Below, one piece after another: positions 22,568-34,369 of a DNA stretch of 64,000 nt. The position numbers were made by a program, and so were the translations under genes. Numbering within the stretch: the stretch's first letter is position 1; each line of letters opens with the position of its first letter. The notes under the pieces were generated by a model. It saw nothing but the letters and a program-made list of their open reading frames with translations, was not told where the DNA came from and made no database searches. The stretch comes from Chalara sp. BL73 (lineage: Eukaryota > Ascomycota > Leotiomycetes > Helotiales). Location: contig CAKJVC010000033.1 in assembly GCA_918026815.1 (NCBI GenBank), forward strand, positions 1 through 64,000. The letters run 5' to 3'.

Positions 22568-23845
22568 ATGATGTCTAGACAAACGAACGCGAAACCCCAA
22601 TATCTGTCGCAACCGCCGCAGTTCTCGATGTCCTCGCATGTCCGCGACAATCCGAACCTTCCGAAATGCGCATCATATTACGAATGTGATGAACAGTTGT
22701 CATCATACCATGGATCTCCAGTGCTCTCCTCGCCGCCAATTTGCCAAAATCCGGATCTTTTTCCTTTTCCCTCGCCACATTCATGGCCATCAACAGATGA
22801 TTCTCACCATGCAGCCTCTGCTAAAGGGCAGAACCAAATCTTAACAGCGGCGGAGCATGTACCATTTGATGCTCTAATAACGACACAAGTTTACAGCATG
22901 GATACAAATAACGGTTTCCTAGCACACTATCCCTTGCAAGCTCGCCACCCACTTTCAGCCCAGCAATATTCATCAAGCGATATCCAGCCGTTGTCAAGCC
23001 CATCAACCGGCTACCTTTTAGACGCCAAAACAAATCAGAATATGAATAATCACGATCGCTGCTATGATGAACACGCTTTAGCTTCCTATTTGAATACTCG
23101 AATGCCTACGATGATCTGCAGACAGGAATTACTACCATATAATCACGATGATCAGTGCGATCTGTTAAATCAGGGCCCGTTTTCTCGCCCAGGCTCCTTT
23201 AGTGAGCCTACAAATTTGCGTTCATTCGGTCCCATCGCTCCCAGTACCCAAACTGAATATCCGTTTGATTTCTATCGTCAATCGTCGCCTACAAGGTCCC
23301 AGTCCACAGCAGATTGTTGCACTTTAACCGCGGGGGATACAAATGCACGCCTTGTTCATAACTGGGCCATTCACTTCCGCAAAGAGAATTGGACCGAGAG
23401 TAGATGTTTGTGGGAAAAGTGTACTTCGGCAAGGAATTTCCGCACAGCAGCAAGTTGGATCAATCACGTAAAAGCTGTACATCAAAAGTCTTTTTGGTGC
23501 ATGGTGGACAACTGCGAAAAGCGTCAAGATGGAGCCAAACCGAAGGCTTTTGGCACAGCGACGGACTTAAATCGCCATTTCGATTCTCTCCACGGCCAGC
23601 CAGTCTACTGCGATAAGAAGTACTGCCACGGACGCAAAAACAGCGATTTGAAAAGAACAGACAAAAGGGAAGTGCACGAAAAGAAATGGCATGGAGCATT
23701 GCAGTGTACCTTTGGTAATTGTCGCCGACGACAAATTAACGGTGTCCAATACGGGTTTTCAACTCAGAAGGACTTGGTCAAACATCAGCGAGAACGACAC
23801 AACATATCGAGTTCCTCTGGGATTACGCATCAGTATCATGCTTGA
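22568..23845 (+). CDS. C2H2 zinc-finger protein, four C-x4-C fingers
   Basis: Single exon of 425 aa from tandem ATGs at 22568/22571. Residues 1 to about 260 are disordered and rich in Ser, Pro, Gln and His, like an activation region. The C-terminal 160 residues hold fingers CLWEKC (HVKAVH), CMVDNC (RHFDSLH), CDKKYC (HEKKWH) and CTFGNC (HQRERH), each with four residues between the cysteines. The finger type matches the gene at 18853-20226, but the N-terminal halves do not resemble each other, so they are relatives at most. A fungal transcription regulator is likely; targets unknown. The frame could begin in an upstream exon that I cannot see, but the tandem ATG fits a start. Confidence 0.85.
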   Translation: MMSRQTNAKPQYLSQPPQFSMSSHVRDNPNLPKCASYYECDEQLSSYHGSPVLSSPPICQNPDLFPFPSPHSWPSTDDSHHAASAKGQNQILTAAEHVPFDALITTQVYSMDTNNGFLAHYPLQARHPLSAQQYSSSDIQPLSSPSTGYLLDAKTNQNMNNHDRCYDEHALASYLNTRMPTMICRQELLPYNHDDQCDLLNQGPFSRPGSFSEPTNLRSFGPIAPSTQTEYPFDFYRQSSPTRSQSTADCCTLTAGDTNARLVHNWAIHFRKENWTESRCLWEKCTSARNFRTAASWINHVKAVHQKSFWCMVDNCEKRQDGAKPKAFGTATDLNRHFDSLHGQPVYCDKKYCHGRKNSDLKRTDKREVHEKKWHGALQCTFGNCRRRQINGVQYGFSTQKDLVKHQRERHNISSSSGITHQYHA

Positions 23846-25502
23846 GATGGACGAAGTTCGTAATCCAATCCTTACGAGTTGAACTTGATGGCACTGTTAA
23901 CGCTCGTATATAGCTCACGTCCGGGATCAACATGGAGCGACTTTCAAATATCTCAACCAATTTAGTCTTACACTCTATACGGAAAGGGTTATTTCTGGCA
24001 ATATCTAGTTTTGGTGATGCCATTTTCCTTTGCTCAGGGAACGGGTTCCTTCCACTTACAGTCATGACTTACGATTTCCCACTTCCATTTCTTGATGTCA
24101 TTATACCTAGTGCAGTACTATTTCGTACAGTATTGTCTAGATCGATGCTAGCTTTTGTATCCTGCCATTCGCATATGATCTTCCATTGCGGTTTACTTCT
24201 TTATAAACGATGAAGTGCGACGAGGTAACTGCACTTGTAGTCTTTGTTAATGAGACCTACTACAACTAAAACTAAATGCAATTCTTCTTATCTCCTCGGA
24301 TTTTAAGTGATGTGTATCTAGTTGACGGATTCCTAACAGAGGTCAATGTTTCTCCTGATCACCGACTTATCGATGGATCTACAGTTGTGATATGCTCCTA
24401 ATTAAAGCAAGCTACAACTACGAATCCTGCTGCAGAGATGCTGGACACTGATATCCTTCCAGCATTAGCTCAATAAAGAATCCATTAATTACGAATTCTA
24501 CGACTTAAGCCCCTCTCGAAGCCGGCGTGCACATCGGGCGACAAAAACGGAATGAGATAAGGTCATAGGGCAAACCAGCCTCCACAAAGTAGCGATGTTG
24601 TAAGAGTTCGTTTCAAACCTAATTTTGTCCTCCAAAATCAATTTAACGGATATAATTGTAACTCTATGTATCCATACCAATCTTTCATTGGGCTTTGTTG
24701 TCCTTCACGCCGCAATTCTATGTATAATAGGAAATTCAGGCAGCTGAGGCAGCTTGCGTGCCGCGGTGGTGATTTGCCTCGAGCTCTGAATAATTAAGGA
24801 TTCAAAGCCGCTGAGCCGCATGTAAGCACGGCCAAGAAGCCGCCAGTACCGTCCGGCAGTTCACGGCCATTCATATTGACGCTTGTGCAACTTGAATAAA
24901 AAGTCCCGCGCAGTACTGAGCCGGCCCTTATGTTTATACCACCCCCTTTGGTGATCCTTTCGATGCCTTTCAGCGATCTACCAGTACCAGTCCTGAGGGG
25001 ACGAGGCTGCGTCACCTCGCCTAAACGGCAACCTCCTCGGCCTCCTCACATACCCTTGTTCATTAGAGTTCATGGGTGCATGAGGGGTTTGATGTTTGAT
25101 GCAGGTATGCTTCTTTTCATCTCAAACATGAATCCGTGGCACCCAACGAAAATGCTGTTGTATCACATCTTGACTCGTGCAAGGACGGGTAGGGCACTGG
25201 CTGGCAGGCACTCGCTTAGGAAAGGGGTGAAAGTGGGTACGCCATTCATAGCTCAGACCACGATGCACTCATTCACCGCCGATGGTTAGAATATCAGGAG
25301 GGACGCCATATTCGGGATGCAGTTCCAAAAACGACAATCTGCATTTTGAACCATCGAACAAGGCAGCGTGTCTCATATTACCAAATGGTAAAGCGGCAGT
25401 GCTTTCAAAAATGATTCTTTGTGTGAAATTGTATTGGCATTACTTCGTAGATCCATCCATCATTACCCTAAATATTTACAAGATTAAAAACAAATATGTA
25501 AT
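23846..25502. other. Intergenic stretch
   Basis: About 1.65 kb between the stop codons of the zinc-finger gene and the fungalysin gene. AT-rich 3' UTR-like DNA up to about 24.7 kb, then a more GC-rich part (24.75-25.25 kb) with overlapping frames on both strands and no motif. No gene supported. Confidence 0.45.
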
Positions 25503-27535
25503 TTAGCAGACTCCTGAAGGAAGAGTAAAACTCTCTGTCCTTCCAGTAGTACCCGTACCGCGGGACGCTCCCGTACCGAGACCACGCTTGGCAAATGCTG
25601 TCCAGAGCGCACAAGCATTAACACCACCAGTCAGCGCCTCATCAGCGTCAAGGATCGCATCACGGGCCTGGATGAACGTAGGGCTGCAAGGTTGCAGAGC
25701 CATGCCATCAATGACCAGCTTCATTGCCAGGAATCTCCCATCGGTGGGCACGCCGTTGCTGAAAACGGGGAAGCGGGTAGAGGTGATACCGTACTTTTCA
25801 ACCAAGTTCCAGAGGATTTCGTAGAGAATAGTGGCCCAGATCGTCCCGCTCTTGTGTACGCTGGGACTTACCTCAGAGTTGTAGGTGTTGACATACCTGT
25901 AAGTGAGAGGGTTGGTGGTCAGGCTGGTGGAGTAGGGGTATAGCCTAATGCCAGCAGGCCTGTTGCTCACCCAGGGACCCATTGGATAATCTGTTGATCG
26001 AGTAGCCGTCGTCTTTATGTGGATAGCAATAGCCATGAAATCTCCCCATCCTTCACCCATTCCGCCAGACTCATACACGCTCAAGCATCCGGCGTTTGCT
26101 GGGCCACCTGTGAGACGGTTCGAGACTCCGTGAGTGTACTCGTGAATGACAACACTCGCATCAAAACTGCAGTCTCTGTTGGGGGTTGCTGAGGTCCACA
26201 TATACATTCTCATCCTTGGCTCAGACCCGTCAACTGGGGTGGCGAAGTTTGCGTTGTTGGTTCCAGATCCGTCTTGTGCCATGAGTACGACAGCATCATT
26301 TCCCCTTCCTCCCTGACCGTTATTGTTGGTCTCAAAGTTTCCAGCAGCTTCATTGAAGCCTAGCTTATGAAGAAGGTCATGGTAGACGTTTGAGGTGTAG
26401 AAGAGTTGTGCTACCGAGGAGTTGGAGTAGGTTCTATAATTTGTCCAGGTTGTGCTGAAATCATAGATAAAGTTCAGACTCGACTCGGTTGGCCGATAAT
26501 CGTTCAAGTAGGCGGTGTCTCCTTCGTAGTTGGCTTGAGCAACACCGTTGTTGCCCCTAGTAGTGGTGTAGCTTGTCGTGCCGACGCTGTGCCAACCAAA
26601 TTCGGACGCAGTGGTGTCCGCAGGGTTAGTCTCAAGAGTTCGGCTTCCTGCACTGGGGTCGTTCACTCCCCATGGACTACATGCTATTAGGACAAAAACT
26701 TTAGATGCCAGAGGTTATAACATACTACACTTGATATGACGCATCAGCAACGTAGTTGACGACATTGACAACTTCACTTCCACCGCTTGCGTCAACGTAA
26801 GATAGAATCCAGTCATCATACAAATCAGTCTCAACTCTCCATGTCAACTTCAGTTCGCCTCCAGTTGATAAGTAGACTAGGCGTGCCTTTGGATCCGAAT
26901 GAGTACCAGTGGTACCTTCGATAACATAGTGCTCTGTAGGTAATTCTGCGACGGCCTTCGCGCTATCCGAACCGACAGACAAACCGAGAATATCGGAAGC
27001 ACCTTTCAATGCAGCAATTGGGTCAACCTGGTCCCGCTTCACTAATGGACTCTCGGCTGGCAATGTTCCGAGATAAAACGAGTTTCCATATGAGAGAACG
27101 CTTCCATCTTTTGCAATCTAATGTCACAAGTTAATATTAGTCCTTGAAATGCTAAGACCTTTTTATACTCACATTGACGTTGAAGTCAGCATTGTCAATA
27201 TCTAGACCATGCACAGTTTGCTTGAAATTAACGTGGCCAATGCCATTTGTTCCGATATAGGCATCATCTGCAATGCGGAACTCCGCGCCTGGCAAAATAG
27301 TCTTGACCAAATCAGTTGCGGTCTCGATGTAATCACCCCTCTTGATAAGCAACCTAGAAACTTCAGAGGTTCGAGTGTTCTCGATGTTGCTATATTCTGA
27401 GGTTGTCGTTAGTCGGAAACTGTTGAGATCAACAGATCTTCCCCTCAGATCCTTCCGAGGTGTGAGATGGTGAGGATGGCCGAGGATTTGGGTGGCCAGA
27501 AACCCAGCAGAGAGTGCTGCAGTAATGAACCGCAT
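25503..27535 (-). CDS. Secreted metalloprotease, fungalysin (peptidase family M36)
   Basis: Three exons: 27535-27173, 27117-26726 and 26676-25503; introns of 55 and 49 nt; 642 aa. The joins read [17 protein letters not shown] and ASYQVY, PWGVNDP, matching the family. Residues 1 to about 19 are a signal peptide ([19 protein letters not shown]). Next is an FTP propeptide (about 70-130, [12 protein letters not shown]) that inhibits and folds the enzyme and is later removed. The mature domain starts near 240 and carries the zinc site HEYTH at 430-434 and the third ligand Glu460 in GMGEGWGDF. Fungalysins degrade proteins such as elastin, collagen and keratin, or plant chitinases in pathogens; which applies cannot be told. 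Full length with all key residues, so likely active. Confidence 0.96.
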
Positions 27536-30350
27536 TCTGATGAAATATGAAATAAAACGTAATTTGAAAGAGGAGTAGATATGCAGTGAATAAAAAGGAG
27601 ACTATGATGGATAGTTCTACTCACTTATATACTGATCAACAGGTCTGAATCCCCAGCTCACTTACCTACTTTCTTGGACGAGATATTGTCAAAATGCTTG
27701 TGAACTTCCCCATAAGAGAAAGCTCCAACACCCTTGTTTGGAGTTACATTGGACGGCACTTGGAGCGCACCCCAAATCTACTACGCAGAGAGCCTTGCGA
27801 CATATGGAGAAGTGGGGTGATCATGTTGAAGGTGACTAAAATCAGATCATGTCATATTAGATTGCTGATGAAGTATGACTCGCTTATTGGCTAAATACCA
27901 AAGAGATGCGATCCTGAGGGAACATTAAAGGGCCTGTGTTGACGTAGGGCTAAGCGAAGACGGTTGTCAATAGCACGTACACGTCCCATAATTCAAAGCT
28001 TTTGCTTATTGTCAGCATAGACACCAGTAAGTGTTCCTGGTATTGACACTGCATTCCAGACCCTTAGTACACTACGTCGCATAAGAGGCGCGTTCAAAGC
28101 TCAGGGGCTGGCTTGTAACCTTGAAGCACGTCAACTGAAGACATACACCTGCGCTGTCTTGTAATGGAAGGCGGCGGAGAGCACAGCACAACTGGGTTAC
28201 CGTGCCCCGAAATACGGGTTGTGCTGAGGGATGGGACTTGGCTCTCTGGCCGAGCAACAGGGGTTTGACTTTTAACACGGTTAATGTCTTTCACTTTATT
28301 GTATGCTCGTTAATGTTTCAGTGAATGATAATACAATTGTATAACCCTACATTTTGCAAAACAAAAATCACTTTCGCTTTATTAAAAACGTTCAACGTTA
28401 AGATATTAGTTGCGGTAAAAGATTTAAGGGTTGGCAGTTGGGCTTAAGATCGGCCTCTAATTTCTCGACCGGCATGCTTGGCAACGTTGAGTCAACAGAA
28501 CGTACAAAAAAGAAGCATTCAAGGGACCGCGGCGTTTGGGAGAAGTTTTAGGGGGTTCCGCTCTTGGCACCGGAGCGCCAAGCAAAAATAGATTGAGGGA
28601 GATAAGCTTCAAGGATTCGAGATCTGGTGATCGGCGGCGGAGGAGGCTCTGTTTGCGTGAGCCCGCCTATCGCACCTCCCAGCTTGTATCTCGGCATTCA
28701 TGATGCAGCGAAATGGCCGGCAAGAGGGGTATATGTCCCAGCGTTAAAGTCCGCAATGGAGATGACTGCTAACTAACACATGGGATGGTGGAGACTTTCG
28801 TGATCTGTGCTATGGCCGCCTTGGGAGAATATAATGCACGCGACTCGGGACGCACAAATGAGAAAGAGTTCGGATGACATGCATATCTGGTCTAACGAGA
28901 TTGATCACTTCTCAGTAACCTTACTTGAGGAGCGACTTGCCCGAACTAGAAGGTGAGTCTAAAAGAAGCAGGAATGTGAACGATAATGGCAGGATAGGAT
29001 TCTGTAGGGTTACTGATAATTACAAAGAGGACGGCGCGAAGTAGGCTACATGAATAAGATATCTCGGACTACTATGCGATTCGTCAGATGACCGATGGAC
29101 CTTGGCAAAGTCCCTCGAATCACTTTGAGGTAAAGCAAGTGAATACGTGCTTGGCAGTGAGCAAAGAACGGGCAAACCCGATTAGTAAAGATGTCGAGCG
29201 ACTCTGCTCCCGGAGAGATAAGAGGAGTTCTAGATATGCCAACCCTATTGCTTTAACAGGGCAGACAGCAGAATCGCATTCTTGAGTAAGGTTCCACCAA
29301 TCAAATCGAGTGTTTGAGAATCGCGCTCTAGAAATTCGATAGGAGATACCCAAACGGTATGGAAAGACTAAAGTGGTAGATGTTTCATCTCTCTGCCAAA
29401 GCCAATAAATAGAGGTTGTCCAAAGTTCGTCATTGGCGACCAGATAATGATTGTCTGTCCCTACCTCCGTCCAGGACTGTCGAGATGTCACACCGTTTAT
29501 GTCCTAATGTAACCTCAAAATTTCCAATACAAACAGTTCTCACAAAGGTAACATTTTGGATGAAACATGGCCATGGATCATAGATTTAGGTATTTCAGCG
29601 CTATACAGTATTGAGAGCTTCAGTGAGTCCCCGAAATGGGAAGGTACTAAAAAAGCCGACTAGATCATCACTATCCCCGAAGGATACTGGTTGTATCTCG
29701 GTAGAATCAACCGAAGGATCGTGCGCCCCCCAGCTCTGATCTACTTGCAGACCACAATGGTAAGCTTTGCCAATATGCTACAGATTCTTGGCTGCTACTT
29801 TTAGGCAGCTGTAAGCCACATATCTGTTAGATGAGAGTGCAATTATACTCAAAATGTCGTCTCATCAAGTGGGTTGGGATTATAACCTGCAACTATACAA
29901 AAGAAGCACTGCTTAATGTTTCAGAACTCTTGCCTAATCTGCCGCTTACTATAAGTGATTGCCTGGGTGTTATTGATGAGCCTCCCACCATCTTCTTTCC
30001 CTTCAACAGGATATGATCCATGGACAATCGTTGAGGTGATGTAGAAACGAATAACAGGTGGTATCTTAGTAAATATACCTATGTAAAATTCAGAACCAAA
30101 GACGTGCACTTCAAAATACTTCCGATAACCATGTTGGCATGGAAAAATAGGCCGCAACGAAGCTCTGATAGTCACCAGATATTGTGATGCTATGAGCACC
30201 TTCGTGGCTGGGATTCTATTTCGTGAAGTGAAATGCAAATCTAAGACATTGAAGGAGGATGGTTTTTCCATGATTAAACTTTTTTGTTCAATAACTAATT
30301 GTGCTATATATCTCACTCCAGCCCTCATGCAAGTCATAAAGTTCACGAAC
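27536..30350. other. Long intergenic stretch
   Basis: About 2.8 kb. The right flank of 27535 is the fungalysin promoter. A minus frame of 123 codons at 29120-29491 (with LWTTSIYWLWQRDETST) looks faintly protein-like, but has no known domain or splice context that I can support. Nothing else recognised. Confidence 0.4.
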
Positions 30351-31233
30351 TCAGATGGCGAGAGCAGCAGCACCTCCTAAAGCTGCTGCTAGCCATTTTG
30401 CTGTTGCCATAGCTGCTGCTCCAGCGCTGCTCGAGGTACTTGATAGTGCTGGTGTGATAGTTGCGGAGAAGGCGGTCAGTTTCTCTACCCCTGCAGTTAT
30501 GGTAACGGGATACCAAGTTGCATTGTATGAACTTTCCGTAACAGAGTATTCGTAGGTACTTCCTGGTACTATGCTGTAAGTATCTGTGATTGATGGCCGA
30601 GTCTGCGTCGACAGCTCAGTGGAAGTGGGTATTGGATCTGGAGTTAGAGAAACGTTATAGTATTCTATGGATGATGGCATAATCTGGACTAAGAGCTCGG
30701 TGGCGGTGACTATTGGATCCAGAGTCTTCGAAAAGGTATAGTTTGCAGTGAATCTCCTATGTTGCGCACAATAAGTATCATAACCTGAAAGCAGAGTCTA
30801 ACACGACCCCAACTATAAAAAAAATCTTGCTCACAAACTGCCTCCCAATTGACCCTCCGCAGTTGTACTTGAGCCCCAGTGCATAGACGTTGAGCCTTGG
30901 GTGAAGGTTCCAAATTTAAGGTCTGTCGAACACTCAGCTATAGCCTCATGAGTTGTTGACGTGAAGTTATAGGTCTGAGTGAGGGTTGCGTTGGGTTTAC
31001 AGCCAATAACATAGGTAGTAGCCGTCGCATCCTAGTGATAGATTTAGCATCGAGCTTAGAAAGGGATTCGGCAGACTTACAATGCCAACGATAGATGCGG
31101 CCAGGTAGCCTGCTATGTTACCAGCGCCATTCACATTAGTAGGCAGTGCCCACAAAGGATTGATAAGATTGACAATTTCTTCGGCACGTGCAATCGAGAA
31201 GAAGAGAATTGTAAAGAGCGACCGAACAAGCAT
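30351..31233 (-). CDS. Small secreted protein, probably GPI-anchored
   Basis: Three exons: 31233-31081, 31031-30835 and 30756-30351, with 49- and 78-nt introns, giving 251 aa. For intron 2, a nearer CAG at about 30787 would bring a stop two codons later, so CATAG at 30757 is used. Residues 1-17 (MLVRSLFTILFFSIARA) are a signal peptide. The middle has two cysteines and many N-glycosylation sequons (NAT, NFT, NYT, NVS). The last 60 residues are Ser/Thr-rich and end in a hydrophobic tail (KWLAAALGGAAALAI) preceded by small residues, as in GPI-anchor signals. No enzyme domain is recognised. A cell-wall or surface protein is the likely role by architecture. The family is unknown to me. Confidence 0.82.
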
Positions 31234-33425
31234 TTTGGAATTGCTAATTAGACTCTACTTAGAGTTAGAGTTATCTGGCGGTCCCGGTGAGGAGCTGGAA
31301 ATGCAATAGAAAGGCGTATAAAAATATTAAATACAGAGATACTTATATGCAAAACAGTCTCAACATGCGGGAATGATTGATGTCTTCACAAGATTCGGGA
31401 GCTTTTGCTGTATTGGAGATATCGTGGGGTAGATGGGCGGAGCATGATGGTAGAGGAACAGGGTTGCAGCAACGCCGCGAAACCCCGGGAGAGCTGGGAG
31501 TGTGCCCTATAAATGCATTCTTTGGGGAAATCGCGCTTGACGATGCAATCACCCTAGCGTCTATTAGCAACCTGCATCACGATTTGGATGATTCTTTGTG
31601 GAAACAGACCTCGTCCCTTGATGTTGAAGAGGAATGATTGGAGTAAATGATGCGATAGGGCATCGAAAAAAGACTTGGCGCCAAGCCATAGTCTGGTGGC
31701 TTCCCTATAGGCTCCCTAATGCAGGCAGTTGGGCGTTCAACCTCGCTATAAGTTTTGTATCAATATTGATCTCACAACTGTTCAATCAGATGATGAATCA
31801 TTGTATGAGCCCAATCATAGCTTTAGTTTTATGCTATCACCACAGGCTGATAAGCATCTCTGTCAAGTACTGTTCTTTTTATTTAAAGCCAGCATAGCTA
31901 GAGAATTCAAAATAGTAGTCTTGGACATGTTCTGTTGTATCAGTTTAGCTAGCATGTCCGAGCGAGCAGACTGCTCGCTCGGTCAGGATGAAACTTAATA
32001 CAAGCAATATCCACGAATGAGGAATTTATTGAGCGCTCCATCTATCTGGTGGAATTTCCTGCTGGACTGTCTAAAGATACGGCCATATTACATAGGGTGG
32101 GATTGAAGATTAGGAGCGGATGTGGCGGAGTATTATGAACACTGTTCAACCGTGGTGCCTAACCATATTCTGCACAAGCGAGAGAACACTGCGTAGGAGA
32201 TAACGAATAAAGACAACCGAAAGGGTAGGGATACTGACTCTCCGCACCATGTAGCGATCCTAAAATTGTATGGTTTGTGCTGACCAGAACTTCTAGAAGA
32301 AAGCAAGACCTTGCACAGCCCCCCGCCCCCAAATCATTCCCAATAGCAGCAACGGCAATGGGATAGTGACCATGCGATCTGTTTACGAGAGACGCTGACT
32401 CGATAGCACCATCACATTCCAACAATCTCCTTTGACTCAGTCGGAAACAGCAGAGCACATCTCTGCTGACGTTCCCTCTGGGATTGCACCATTTTTGTAC
32501 CCGGAAAGATTGCTATCTTGATGTATACCGGCACTATATGCCCAGATGACGTCGGACCATCAATAAACTAGGTGATTCTGCAATAAAGGATAAACTTAAC
32601 CTGGCTGCCCTAATAGCCGAAAAAGCGGCACAAATCAAAGGCACCTGCACAGATTTGTTCGTAAATAATGACGGATCCAGCCAACCCCATTTCCAGTCTA
32701 TACGTGCTCTAAACTGCTACATGGTATATCATACTAGGTTCTTGGCCTACCCTCCCCCTAAGCAGTCGATTCTTTGCTTGTCCCAATGTCACTAACGCAA
32801 CTTCCTTCTTTCATAATCCTTCATTTACTGTACTTACTCTCTTTATAGCAAGCAACATCCAGGCTCAAGATAGTAATGTTGTAGAGCATTTACTTTGAAG
32901 TTTTTTTTTTAATTATATACCTTCAAAAACACTGGATACCACAGCCTCAACAATGTAATCTCCACAATCTGAATCTCTTAAAATTAAGGTTAAACTTTCT
33001 TAAACCCGTTTACCTTAACCAACAGCTTAACTTTGTGCACTTTATTATACTTTCCTGATAACTTATTGTGACAATTGTATAAAGTATTTAAACCGGCGTG
33101 TTTACAATTCAAATTTACAATACAAAGAGACAACTTGAAATTGATATAAATATTCTTGCTTCTTGATACACAACTACTGCCGAAACATTAGATATAAACA
33201 ATAGCAAAAAGGTGAAATGCATACGTGACTGCTACCAAAGCTTCTTCTATCGTCAATAACGATTGCCACTCCCCTTGGCACGCACAAGCTCACGGAGGGA
33301 GCCTTCCTAGAAGAAATAAATTTTTTACCTCCGGTCAGCTAAAGCAAAGCACCGCAAGACCAAACATTTCGCCGCCCCTCGCACTCAGATGAGGTAAATA
33401 AAAGGGGGCCCCCTACAAAAGAGGC
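31234..33425. other. Long intergenic stretch
   Basis: About 2.2 kb. Frames at 31377-31637 (plus) and 31343-31570 (minus) mirror each other and have no motif. A perfect palindrome at 31958-31982 is listed separately. From about 32.8 to 33.2 kb the DNA is very AT-rich with T and A runs. Confidence 0.45.
31958..31982. repeat. Perfect palindrome, 12-bp arms with one-base centre
   Basis: Left arm CCGAGCGAGCAG, centre A, right arm CTGCTCGCTCGG. Arms are exact reverse complements, GC-rich, in otherwise AT-rich noncoding DNA. It could extrude a cruciform or bind a symmetric dimer. No gene lies within 700 bp. Confidence 0.9.
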
Positions 33426-33430
33426 AAAAA
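33426..33430 (-). terminator. RNA polymerase III terminator (T5)
   Basis: Five T residues on the minus strand directly after the discriminator base of the tRNA, the usual Pol III stop. Confidence 0.85.
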
Positions 33431-33516
33431 TTCCGTACCAGGGAGTCGAACCCTGCGCTACCGCGGACAATCATCAGGAATGAGAGGCGGAAATGTTACC
33501 GATACACCAGTACGGA
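33431..33516 (-). tRNA. tRNA-Glu (anticodon CTC) with a short intron
   Basis: The acceptor stem pairs TCCGTAC with GTACGGA, and A is the discriminator. The T arm is CAGGG, TTCGACT, CCCTG. The D arm starts TGGTGTATCGGTAA, standard for eukaryotic tRNA-Glu. The anticodon loop runs CT-CTC-A, with CTC at 33484-33482, and is interrupted after position 37 by about 15 nt (TTCCTGATGATTGTC), the normal place for a nuclear tRNA intron. The outermost anticodon-stem pair (27-43) would be T-T, a mismatch. Internal A and B boxes (GGTTCGACTCC) and the T run downstream support transcription by Pol III. It decodes GAG. Confidence 0.92.
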
Positions 33517-34369
33517 TGTTTGAAAATTCTGATCAGCAGGTGAACTATCTTGACTCATATCGTGAATATTGAAAAGTGGGGGGATAAGCGAGCATCATGT
33601 GAATGGAATAGGGGCTGTGGGTGGACCATCAGATAGGGGGGAGCCTTGGGATGTGGGTTGTGCGCGCCGTAATTGCCAGGAATCTGTGGCCGGAGAAATA
33701 CTGGGCAATTTATTCGAAAGAAATGCGATAAGACAAGGCGTTAAGAGTTGTTGAACGTTATATTGCGGCGTTATTTGGATTAATAGATTTTGGAAACTCG
33801 AATGGCGCTATTTACGCCTTGAAGCTTCTGGTTTCGGTAAGGCGCTTTTCGTGTTAGACCGGAGCATTGGCTCCAGGCTGAGGTCGCTATGGGTAGCTTG
33901 TCGAAAGCAAGTTTGAAATATTGTAATCAACTGTGACACATGGAATCTACATTTCTATAAGCTCTTTGACTCTTCATGGGAACGCGATACGGATATCACG
34001 CCGAAGCGTTTCAAAACTGCTGGTATAACAATGATTATATTAAGATCCTAAAACTTGATTGCTTGGGTACCGGCGCTTATCAAACCCATCCACCGCTTAC
34101 ATCCTTCATCCATGGAGACGCTTCTTTCTCTCCCATCTTTCTAATTCCCTTTCAGACAGCGAGCTCTAGCGTTTCTGCGAGCACACAGCCGTCATCTCCT
34201 CCGCTAACCTGCTTTCTCTCTTTCTTTTCTGGTCTCCCCATTTTACAGAAGCAATCTTCTCAGAAGACACATGGGCCGAGCTACTGAGGACCAGTCCGCG
34301 ACGTTGCTCCTCTCGCATGACACCAGAGATGCCAGCGGTCCACAGAGTTGTCCTCAACGCGCGGACTTG
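33517..34369. other. Intergenic stretch
   Basis: About 850 bp between the tRNA 5' end and the 3' end of the next gene. Short frames only; a 103-codon plus frame at 33976-34287 has no motif. Nothing supported. Confidence 0.45.

Noticed and set aside
29120..29491. 123-codon minus frame with a Trp-rich stretch
   Set aside because: Looks faintly protein-like, but I could find no family, start context or exon partner.
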